A stretch of DNA of 9,332 nt from NCBI GenBank assembly GCA_003354055.1, contig PIVQ01000253.1, positions 1-9,332 on the forward strand, read 5' to 3'. This document shows positions 1 through 5,573 of the stretch, piece after piece; the first letter of the stretch is position 1, and the number at the start of each line of letters is the position of its first letter. Position numbers and translations under genes: made by a program. The notes beneath the pieces were generated by a model. It ran no database searches, was not told the DNA's origin, and saw nothing but the letters and a program-made list of their open reading frames with translations. The stretch comes from Desulfobacteraceae bacterium. GTDB taxonomy: Bacteria; Desulfobacterota; Desulfobacteria; Desulfobacterales; Desulfobacteraceae.

Positions 1-131
1 TTTATAATGGGGTTCGGGGCATTATGCTGTTTTTCAGGCTTTGCCGTAAAGGGATTGTGGGCAAGGCATTGGGCAAGAGGCATGGCCACCCAGATGCAGA
101 AGAGGGTAATACAGAGAAGACGTTTCATCAT
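1..131 (-). CDS. NicO-type nickel/cobalt permease, N-terminal fragment
   Basis: This is the first 43 or so residues of a minus-strand gene that leaves the window at its left edge. The visible part starts MMKRLLCITLFCIWVAMPL, a clear signal-peptide-like segment with a K-R n-region and a hydrophobic core, followed by AHNPFTAKPE. That opening, directly after a DUF1007 gene, matches the usual start of NicO/RcnA-like nickel-cobalt permeases, which move Ni2+ or Co2+ across the inner membrane. The membrane domain itself lies outside the window, so the family call rests on the leader and the neighbour. The start codon overlaps the DUF1007 stop (ATGATGA, with TGA at 128-130), which implies translational coupling. 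The second ATG at 126-128 is an equally possible start. Confidence 0.6.
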   Translation of the reverse strand, partial: MMKRLLCITLFCIWVAMPLAQCLAHNPFTAKPEKQHNAPNPII

Positions 132-742
132 TTGCGCCTGAAGTCCAGAAAAAGTGTCCAGGGATTGACCATATCAAAGTAGATCAAGGTATCCATATCC
201 TCCCGGATAACGGCATTGATCTCTACGCCTTCATGATTGATAAATTCATATGGGGAGTCGTCTGCAAAGTAAATGGCTGAATAGTAGTTGGGATCATAGG
301 AGGCAATCACCATTTTTTTAATTTCTTTGGCGGCAGTGACATGGCAGGGGATGAAAAAATCATAAATCAGTTTGCCATTGTCAAGCTCAGCTGAAAAATC
401 AGTCACATCATTCACTATAAATGGAGTGCCGTTGATTTTGACCGAGAAGAAATAGTGATACTCCGCAATATAGGCAAAGGCTTTTTCCTTAATCTGGGTA
501 ACTTCAGACGGTTCCAATTGATTGTTTTTATTTGCATCATGGTCATTGGCGATCATGGTCGAAAACATGTCGTCAAACCGCCAGTTGACATGGATGCCTT
601 CCATTCCCTCTTCATTGAATATCAGTTTTAATTTTTGCTCGATGAACACATGGGGGTGTGCAAATACGGCCGGAGGAGATACCCAGACAATTATCATTAA
701 AATTATAAACATTGGCCGGCAATAGTTAAGAAGCTGTTTCAA
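128..742 (-). CDS. DUF1007 family periplasmic protein
   Basis: A 204-residue exported protein of the DUF1007 family, which is commonly paired with NicO nickel/cobalt permeases. Its biochemical role is not settled; a periplasmic metal-handling partner is the usual inference. Residues 1-28 form a signal peptide (K2 and R9, hydrophobic core 11-24, cleavage near VFA-HPH). The family hallmark HPHVFIE follows at 29-35. Residues 69-80 (DANKNNQLEPSE) have the D-x-N-x-N spacing and final E of an EF-hand-like loop, so Ca2+ or another divalent ion may bind. SYDPNYYSAIYF at 149-160 is also typical of the family. The chosen start is TTG at 740-742, because the next ATG (712) would lose the charged n-region. 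The ribosome site is weak (GAGAA). It begins 16 nt after the MFS stop and overlaps the next gene by 4 nt. Confidence 0.85.
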   Translation of the reverse strand: MKQLLNYCRPMFIILMIIVWVSPPAVFAHPHVFIEQKLKLIFNEEGMEGIHVNWRFDDMFSTMIANDHDANKNNQLEPSEVTQIKEKAFAYIAEYHYFFSVKINGTPFIVNDVTDFSAELDNGKLIYDFFIPCHVTAAKEIKKMVIASYDPNYYSAIYFADDSPYEFINHEGVEINAVIREDMDTLIYFDMVNPWTLFLDFRRK

Positions 743-758
743 ATTTAATTCTCGTAAT

Positions 759-2144
759 TTAGTGTGAAGTGAACTTGGGCTTGAGGGCCAGTTGGTAGAC
801 GATTACTAAAAGGATAAATCCTATCAGAAAAAGGGAGGGAAAGACAAAAAAGGTATCCTGGAATACCTGGTTGTCCAGGGCCTGGCCGCTCAATCCCGTA
901 TCCAGGGCCTGCTTTTGGACTTTCAGGATCAGGGCATAGCCAATTCCCAGTAGGCCATAGGCCATGTTATAGGATAACCCTTTAAAGCTGAGTACGGTTG
1001 CCCGCTGATCTGACGGGGTTTCCCGGTTGATGTAGTAGCTGACAAAGAATCCGTTGAAATACATGGCAGCGAAGGTAATCAGGGCCGGAATCATCCCTAC
1101 CCAGGGCCAGAAAAAACTCATGGAGACAAGACCGATGAAACAAAGACCTGCGGTGAGCCTGAGGCCTGCTGCGGGCGGCTGAGTTTCAGCCAGTTTCCGG
1201 GCTATCTTGGGGATGATAAAGCCCAACATAGCCACCCCGGCCCCGATGATGCCGAACAGTGACTCGGGCAGCAGAATCATTCGATAGTATTGGCTGGACA
1301 GAGTGATGACCATTCGTATAGTCCCGTCAAAGAGCATGCCGAAAAGGATCACACTGAGTACAAACGGGGTGGTGAGGATCCATCGCCCTGCTTTGAATGT
1401 CAGGATAAAGGCCTGTTTGAGTTCTGCCGGTCGGTTGCGTTTCAATAAAGGCTTTTTGTCTTTTCCAGGTTCCGGCTTGACTTCTTCCATGCCTGCCGTG
1501 GCCATACAGGCCCCAAAGGCAAGGAAAAGCGTGCCGTAAAGTGGAAACCGCATGGTGGTTTCCTGGGTTAAAGACAAGGAAAACCCTAAGGCATTGGCAA
1601 AGGTGTTCATCAAGGCCGGATCGTAAATGGCAGCGCCGGTGGTCATGGCAATGATAAAGCCAAAGGATTGAAACCGGGTCAGCACCTCAAGCACCCGGCC
1701 CCAGTCTTCGGGATTTCCGTCGCGTTTCAGGGCATCATAGGCCAGGGCCTCATCCGCACCGCTGGCTGCAGCCTCTGCAAGGCCGCTGAGCACCCGGTTG
1801 ACCATAAATACCCCGAAGATCAGAGATGAATTGCCAAGGGGTAAAAAGGCGATCAGCCCGACCTCCACTACCATGGTCATGGTTGCAAATACCAGGAGCC
1901 TTTTTCTGCCGATGGTATCTGCCAGGGCGCCGGATGGCACCTCTGCCAGGACAATGGTCGCGGCCCAGATGGCATTGAGCAGGGAGAACTGGGCAACGGT
2001 CAGTCCAAAATCCAGGAAAAGAATGGTAAACACCGGATAGTAAAACCTGGAGTTGAACAAGATCTTAAAGGCAATGTAGCGCCGGATGTTGGGGATGGAA
2101 AAGATCGCTTTTTGGCCCTTAAGTGGTGTGGCTTCGGTATTCAT
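759..2144 (-). CDS. MFS transporter (first)
   Basis: A 461-residue major facilitator superfamily membrane transporter of about 12 hydrophobic helices. Motif A between helices 2 and 3 is clear at about residues 72-82 (GALADTIGRKR). A charged central loop (about 223-245, rich in K, E and P) separates the two six-helix halves, as in most MFS proteins. The substrate cannot be read from the sequence. It is the first gene of a likely three-gene operon with DUF1007 and the NicO permease, only 16 nt apart, so a role linked to metal homeostasis is possible but only inferred. The ATG start at 2142-2144 has a modest AAGG about 12 nt upstream, and the stop of a possible 20-codon leader ORF overlaps it (ATGA). 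A good promoter candidate lies at 2256-2284. Confidence 0.85.
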   Translation of the reverse strand: MNTEATPLKGQKAIFSIPNIRRYIAFKILFNSRFYYPVFTILFLDFGLTVAQFSLLNAIWAATIVLAEVPSGALADTIGRKRLLVFATMTMVVEVGLIAFLPLGNSSLIFGVFMVNRVLSGLAEAAASGADEALAYDALKRDGNPEDWGRVLEVLTRFQSFGFIIAMTTGAAIYDPALMNTFANALGFSLSLTQETTMRFPLYGTLFLAFGACMATAGMEEVKPEPGKDKKPLLKRNRPAELKQAFILTFKAGRWILTTPFVLSVILFGMLFDGTIRMVITLSSQYYRMILLPESLFGIIGAGVAMLGFIIPKIARKLAETQPPAAGLRLTAGLCFIGLVSMSFFWPWVGMIPALITFAAMYFNGFFVSYYINRETPSDQRATVLSFKGLSYNMAYGLLGIGYALILKVQKQALDTGLSGQALDNQVFQDTFFVFPSLFLIGFILLVIVYQLALKPKFTSH

Positions 2145-2203
2145 CTAAGGGTCTGCCTTGTGGGTGGGAGGGTTAAATAAATTATATTCTTAACAATGTC
2201 CAT
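2141..2203 (-). other. possible 20-codon leader ORF before the MFS gene
   Basis: On the minus strand an ATG at 2201-2203, preceded by GAGG at a 5-nt spacing, opens a 20-codon frame. It ends in TGA at 2141-2143, so its stop overlaps the MFS start as ATGA. The product would begin MDIVKNIIYLTLPP. The overlap suggests a translationally coupled leader peptide. The frame is also open for about 16 codons before the ATG, so it could equally be a chance frame or the tail of a decayed gene. I see no recognisable domain. Confidence 0.2.
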
Positions 2204-2255
2204 TGCAGCCTCGGTGGTATCTTGTAAAAGTGTCTTCTGATCAAATTAGAAAAAG

Positions 2256-2284
2256 AATATACATCAAACAACGGAAAGGGTAAA
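2256..2284 (-). promoter_or_regulatory. sigma70-type promoter for the MFS-DUF1007-NicO operon
   Basis: On the minus strand TTTACC (-35, plus coordinates 2279-2284) is separated by exactly 17 bp from TATATT (-10, 2256-2261). The -10 matches consensus at five of six positions, and ATG precedes it in the manner of an extended -10. It lies downstream of the kinase stop and about 110 nt upstream of the MFS start, where a promoter is expected. Its layout closely resembles the one upstream of the CBS gene. Confidence 0.5.
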
Positions 2285-2321
2285 GCAAAGACGAAACCCC
2301 AAATCAGGACCAACGCCTATA

Positions 2322-3425
2322 TTATTGCGGTAATAGATGAATGAAAATAAATGTACCTTCCTCTTCCGAGGAGGCCATGGAAATTTTTCCGCCAAGGGTC
2401 TCAGTAATCAGCTTTGCACTGTATGTCCCAATTCCGGTGCCTTTTCTTTTTCCTGACGTGGTGTATTTATCAAAAAATGTATCCCGGATCCCGGAGGGAA
2501 CAACACCCGGGTTGTGAATACAGATGATGACCAGATCTCCGTCATCGGCAAGGGAGATGTTGATAAATTGGTCTTCCGGTACGGCTTCAACGGCATTTTT
2601 AATCAGGTTTGCCATCATTGAATATAGGAGAAGAGATTCCCCCAGGACCATGAAAGTCTGGCCCGGAAGAAATGGGGTGCCGTCCCGGGTGATCAGAATT
2701 CCGGTCCGGTGCAGTTTGATCAATGAAGCCATTTCTTTTTCCACATGGCGGAGGATACCGATCATATCCACGGCAATCATTTTCGGTTGATAAATTTTTT
2801 GTTCCATCTTGAACAGGTCAAGGGAAGAGTTGATCATATCTAAAATTTTATGGGCTGAGGTCATCATAATATCAACGGCTTCAGCCTGGTCCTCATTGAG
2901 TGTCCCGGTCATTTCCAGAAGTTCGATTCCTGAAAATATGCCTGTGAGCGGATTTTTCAGATCATGGCGGGCGATCCGTTCAACTTCTTCCCTGAAAACA
3001 GCCGCTTTTTTTAATTCTTTGTTTTGAGCCCCCAGGTTTTCTTGGGCCTGTTTCAGATTTAGGTGGGTCTTGACCCTTGCCAGCACAATACTCGGATTGA
3101 TGGGTTTGGCGATATAATCCACACATCCCAGTTCAAACCCCTTGGATTCATCGGCCACATCAACCTTGGCTGTTACGAAAATAACCGGAATGTCCGCAGT
3201 CCTGCGCAGGGCTTTTAGCCGGGTTAATACTTCATATCCGTCCATTTCCGGCATCATGATATCCAACAGAATCAGATCCGGCCGGGTCCGGGATGTCGAC
3301 AATGCAAGGGCATCTGCTCCGCTTGTGGCGGCACTTACGTGGTAACTCTCTTTGAGTAAAGTATTGAGAATGGTTATATTGGACGGGGTATCATCCACAA
3401 TCAGAATACGCTGTTTTTTCGCCAT
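2322..3425 (-). CDS. Receiver-histidine kinase hybrid, soluble
   Basis: A 367-residue cytoplasmic signalling protein with receiver-first architecture. The receiver domain (about 5-120) has acidic D11-D12, phosphoacceptor D55 in LILLDIMMPEMDG, T85 and K107. A short helical linker (about 125-150) leads to a HisKA dimerisation domain with H154 in the H-box ARHDLKNPL. The HATPase_c domain carries the N-box (MMANLIKNAVEA, N273 and N277), a G1-like IHNPG and the G2 box GTGIGTYSAK. No membrane segment is present, so input probably arrives by phosphotransfer to D55. The ATG at 3423-3425 is preferred over a GTG at 3494, which would add 23 residues, because AAAGGAACCAGG sits just upstream and the receiver fold starts immediately. 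The G1 box has N where D is more usual. The partner kinase or output is not in the window. It follows the diguanylate-cyclase remnant by 75 nt, so both may once have shared an operon. Confidence 0.88.
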   Translation of the reverse strand: MAKKQRILIVDDTPSNITILNTLLKESYHVSAATSGADALALSTSRTRPDLILLDIMMPEMDGYEVLTRLKALRRTADIPVIFVTAKVDVADESKGFELGCVDYIAKPINPSIVLARVKTHLNLKQAQENLGAQNKELKKAAVFREEVERIARHDLKNPLTGIFSGIELLEMTGTLNEDQAEAVDIMMTSAHKILDMINSSLDLFKMEQKIYQPKMIAVDMIGILRHVEKEMASLIKLHRTGILITRDGTPFLPGQTFMVLGESLLLYSMMANLIKNAVEAVPEDQFINISLADDGDLVIICIHNPGVVPSGIRDTFFDKYTTSGKRKGTGIGTYSAKLITETLGGKISMASSEEEGTFIFIHLLPQ

Positions 3426-3500
3426 CTGCCTGGTTCCTTTTTTATGTTTACGGCTAAGGATAAGATCCGGCAAATTAAAAACGCATGTAACCACTCCGTA

Positions 3501-3829
3501 TCATGCGCCCCAAATTCTTACCTGGTTCCTGCCGTTTTCTTTGGCTTCGTAAAGAGCAGAGTCGGTATGCTCAGTTAATTCCATTGAACTGCCGCCCTTA
3601 GGGTCTGACACCCCAAAGCTTGGGTGACACTTGGAATTCCTTCAAAATTGTGATTTTGGATCGTTTCCCTGAGGCGTTCTGCAAATTCGGCTGCCATATC
3701 GTGCTGTTCAATATTTGTAAGTGTAAAAAAAGTCGTAATTGAGAGGACGCTGCCAATGACAAAGATGGTGAGAACTGCAGGCGACATCCAGGTTGACAGC
3801 TTATCTGATTTATGTGTTCTCTGATACAT
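3501..3829 (-). pseudogene. Remnant of a membrane-bound diguanylate cyclase (GGDEF)
   Basis: Two overlapping frames on the minus strand together spell the two ends of a GGDEF protein. The first frame (from ATG 3829 to TAA at 3575) has a cytoplasmic head, one membrane helix (about residues 15-36), then jumps into LTNIEQHDMAAEFAERLRET and on to IPSVT, which is the late part of a GGDEF domain. At about 3618-3622 the frame breaks. The -1 frame continues with SFGVSDPKGG and then TDSALYEAKENGRNQVR, ending at TGA 3501-3503; these are the classic final motifs of GGDEF domains. The sensor region and the catalytic GG(D/E)EF loop are missing, so there is both a large internal deletion near residue 37 and a one-base frameshift. 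It should make no cyclic di-GMP. The family is recognised from the tail motifs; the deletion and frameshift are inferred from the order of the pieces. Confidence 0.8.
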
Positions 3830-4200
3830 GGATTGTTACACCTGCATATCTGAGTTGAACCGAGTTGACGATTTAGAGTGACGATATAAAATCACGTTTT
3901 AAAAATAGTGAATTCAGGTTTCGAATTCCCGAAAATGGAACGATTCAGAACAAGTATATGGTTAACAAGCCATATGGATTGCGATTAAGGAACTATGCCG
4001 GGAAGTCAACGGGAAACCGAGTTTTATTGATACCATTGTTTTATTTGTATCGTCAAGGGAAGACCCTTAAAAAAACAGGTGTGTTCAGGCATGTGACTAC
4101 CTGATCTTTTAATAAGAAAATCTGAGTTGCGATACAGGGGAAAACCCGTTTCGCGTCGGGAGTATTCCGTTAAAAACCCACCCTGTGTGACTCTGAAAAT
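3830..4200. other. gene-free stretch of about 370 bp
   Basis: No credible coding frame was found on either strand; the longest look like chance. It contains two copies of ATCTGAGTTG about 270 bp apart, a small hairpin AAGGG-AAGA-CCCTT at 4055-4068 without a T-tract in the useful direction, and a weak terminator-like hairpin next to the CBS gene. Given the decayed cyclase beside it, part of this stretch may be eroded coding sequence, but nothing recognisable remains. Confidence 0.4.
4141..4160 (-). terminator. weak terminator-like hairpin after the CBS gene
   Basis: On the minus strand CCCG and CGGG form a 4-bp GC stem around an 8-nt loop, followed directly by TTTT, about 40 nt after the CBS stop codon. 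Stem and T-tract are both short, so this is a low-grade Rho-independent terminator candidate. Confidence 0.3.
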
Positions 4201-4665
4201 TTAATCTGCTTTTTTTTCAGGGATCAGGGTTCTTAAAATATCTTCTTTCCCGATAATGCCCACCAGTTTTTTCCCGTCCACCACAGGAATGGTATGGAAA
4301 TGTTTTTCAACCATCAGGCTGGCAATTTCAGCCACAGACGTGTCCGCGCAAACCGTTGTTACCTGGGTCACCATGGCATCGCTTACCTGGCTGGCGGAGA
4401 TCTTCTGAAGGTCTTCCTCCAGCTTTTTTGAAGATCTCAAAGGGATGATGCCGTCCAGAATAGTAAAAATAGGCGGAATTGGGAGATCTTTCTGTTGGAA
4501 GATCAGATCGCTCTGACAGAGAATTCCCACCAGTTCGTCTTGGGCATCAACCACAGGTGCCCCGTTGATATGATTATTGAGCAGCACCTCCACGGCCCGG
4601 GTGATATCTGTATCCGGGTTGATGCAGATGATATTGGTTTCCATGATATCTGATGCAGTTATCAT
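4201..4665 (-). CDS. Two-CBS-domain (Bateman module) protein
   Basis: A small stand-alone Bateman module of about 154 residues. Such proteins usually bind adenosine nucleotides (AMP, ATP, sometimes SAM) between paired CBS domains and act as energy or redox sensors; the ligand and partner are unknown here. CBS1 spans about residues 4-58 (ASDIMETNIICINPDTDI, then NGAPVVDAQDELVGILCQSDL). CBS2 spans about 93-148 (VSDAMVTQVTTV, then HTIPVVDGKKLVGIIGKEDI). A linker of about 35 residues joins them. Both carry the G-x-P-V-V-D or I-P-V-V-D signature and the terminal D typical of nucleotide contact. An upstream ATG at 4681-4683 is rejected as the start because the sequence just after it, GGAGAGGAGGAG, is clearly the ribosome binding site. 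Translation therefore starts at the ATG-ATG pair at 4668 or 4665. It appears monocistronic with its own promoter. Confidence 0.88.
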   Translation of the reverse strand: MITASDIMETNIICINPDTDITRAVEVLLNNHINGAPVVDAQDELVGILCQSDLIFQQKDLPIPPIFTILDGIIPLRSSKKLEEDLQKISASQVSDAMVTQVTTVCADTSVAEIASLMVEKHFHTIPVVDGKKLVGIIGKEDILRTLIPEKKAD

Positions 4666-4710
4666 CATCTCCTCCTCTCCCATTGGATTTTGATTTCAAC
4701 GCTTTGTACC

Positions 4711-4739
4711 ACTATACATGAAACCCCGTGCCGGGTAAA
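4711..4739 (-). promoter_or_regulatory. sigma70-type promoter for the CBS gene
   Basis: On the minus strand TTTACC (4734-4739) and TATAGT (4711-4716) are separated by 17 bp, with ATG immediately before the -10. The -10 matches consensus at five of six positions and the -35 at four of six. It would give a leader of about 36 nt to the chosen CBS start. A sigma54-like GGCACG lies in the spacer, but the -12 GC is absent. Confidence 0.5.
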
Positions 4740-4811
4740 GCTTGCGGCAAACCAGAGTCCAGGGTAAACGCATTCAGCCTGTTTCTTGCGCTAAGGATCG
4801 GCTCCAAAATT

Positions 4812-4876
4812 ACTTGAACTTTTGTTTTCAAAATACCCAGTCTTTTAAGGGGTTTTGAAAACAATTTAGATCAAGT
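4812..4876. repeat. long interrupted inverted repeat between the CBS and CMD genes
   Basis: The core is a perfect 10-bp inverted repeat, GTTTTCAAAA (4824-4833) and TTTTGAAAAC (4853-4862), whose inner side adds CCC/GGG. A second outer pair, ACTTGA (4812-4817) and TCAAGT (4871-4876), brackets it. It can fold as a long, mostly AT stem on either strand. It lies about 40 nt after the CMD stop. No long T-tract follows on the minus strand, so it is not a textbook terminator; it may act as a processing or bidirectional termination hairpin, or be the relic of a small palindromic element. Confidence 0.6.
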
Positions 4877-4913
4877 TATTTTGTAACGATTCCTAACCCT
4901 TTTCTTCTGGGCT

Positions 4914-5441
4914 TTATATTGACGGGGCTTCGGGAAAGTCCATCTCAGGCCTTGCCAGGTTTGCGGTATAGTTTGCCATTTGTATAAAGGAGATGACCGC
5001 AATGATTTCAACCATTTCCTGATCGTCAATTCCCTCTGCCTTGAATCCCATTACGTTTTCATCGTCAAGGCGTCCCTGGTGTTTCAGAACCTGTTTTGTG
5101 AATTTGAGAATCAAAAGATCCTTTGGGTCGCCGGATTCAAACTTTCGTACCTGAATATAGTCGTCAGGCGTCAGCAACCCGGCTTCAATAGCCGTGGTGG
5201 TGTGCAGGGAAATGCAATAATCGCAATGGTTGAATTGAGAGACTGCAAGACTGACCATTTTTCGGTGCTTTTCCGATAATTTGCATGTCTTTAGATGTTT
5301 ATTCATGTCGGTAAAAGCGGCTGTGGCTGCATCGGAATTGGCTATAACGCATAGAATGTTGGGAATTAAAACTAAGTTTTTGAATATCTCTTGTGTGGTT
5401 TCTCCGGCATCTTCGGGTTCTACAAAGTGCAATCGATTCAT
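4914..5441 (-). CDS. AhpD-like carboxymuconolactone decarboxylase family protein
   Basis: A 175-residue protein of the AhpD/CMD superfamily. The key signature is C73-x-x-C76-x-x-x-H80 (HCDYCISLH), the redox CxxC plus His arrangement that AhpD uses for peroxidase-linked thiol chemistry. It follows the helical segment LSEKHRKMVSLAVSQFN, as usual in the family. It is probably a peroxidase-related or alkylhydroperoxidase-like redox protein of the cytoplasm; true carboxymuconolactone decarboxylation is unlikely for proteins with this CxxC. The ATG at 5439-5441 is chosen because AAAAAAGGGGAGGAATC lies directly upstream; a longer frame from 5492 would run through that ribosome site. It is transcribed divergently from an MFS exporter-like gene, and the two may answer a common stress. 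Downstream is the long inverted repeat. Confidence 0.85.
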   Translation of the reverse strand: MNRLHFVEPEDAGETTQEIFKNLVLIPNILCVIANSDAATAAFTDMNKHLKTCKLSEKHRKMVSLAVSQFNHCDYCISLHTTTAIEAGLLTPDDYIQVRKFESGDPKDLLILKFTKQVLKHQGRLDDENVMGFKAEGIDDQEMVEIIAVISFIQMANYTANLARPEMDFPEAPSI

Positions 5442-5474
5442 GATTCCTCCCCTTTTTTCTGTATGGGTACCAGA

Positions 5475-5503
5475 AAAATATTTGAGGGGCAATGGCCAAT
5501 CAA
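5475..5503 (-). promoter_or_regulatory. candidate promoter for the CMD gene
   Basis: On the minus strand TTGATT (5498-5503), a 17-bp spacer and TATTTT (5475-5480) lie about 35 nt before the CMD start. Each box matches consensus at four of six positions, so support is moderate at best. Its -35 is only 2 bp from the -35 candidate of the divergent MFS gene, so one regulator could cover both. Confidence 0.35.
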
Positions 5504-5505
5504 TA

Positions 5506-5534
5506 TTGATAATATCTTGGTACCGTGGTATTTA
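5506..5534 (+). promoter_or_regulatory. candidate promoter for the second MFS gene
   Basis: TTGATA (5506-5511) followed by 17 bp and TATTTA (5529-5534). The -35 is good, but the -10 matches only three of six positions. It lies about 40 nt before the MFS start and is back-to-back with the CMD promoter candidate. Confidence 0.3.
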
Positions 5535-5573
5535 GGTGTTCGAATAAAAATATTTAGATAAAGGATAAATGAA

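Noticed and set aside
3618..3622. Programmed frameshift in the GGDEF remnant
   Set aside because: The catalytic GG(D/E)EF loop and most of the domain are missing, so restoring the frame would not give a working enzyme; decay is simpler.
4055..4068. Hairpin AAGGG-AAGA-CCCTT as terminator
   Set aside because: On the minus strand the T-run comes before the stem, and on the plus strand the stem is followed by A residues; neither direction gives a terminator.
4080..4175. Cyclic-di-GMP or other riboswitch in the gene-free stretch
   Set aside because: The region is G/C patchy with small hairpins, but I could not match it to the conserved core of the GEMM class or another riboswitch I know, and no gene is correctly placed downstream on the plus strand.
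4669..4683. Longer N-terminus (MGEEE) of the CBS protein
   Set aside because: Those codons are the purine-rich ribosome site of the downstream ATG pair, and no site precedes the upstream ATG.
4718..4733. Sigma54 promoter for the CBS gene
   Set aside because: GGCACG fits the -24 element, but the -12 position reads CA where GC is essential; a sigma70 reading with 17-bp spacing fits better.
5466..5524. Two GGTACC palindromes in the divergent promoter region
   Set aside because: The shared sequence is only 6 bp and the flanks differ, so chance is sufficient.
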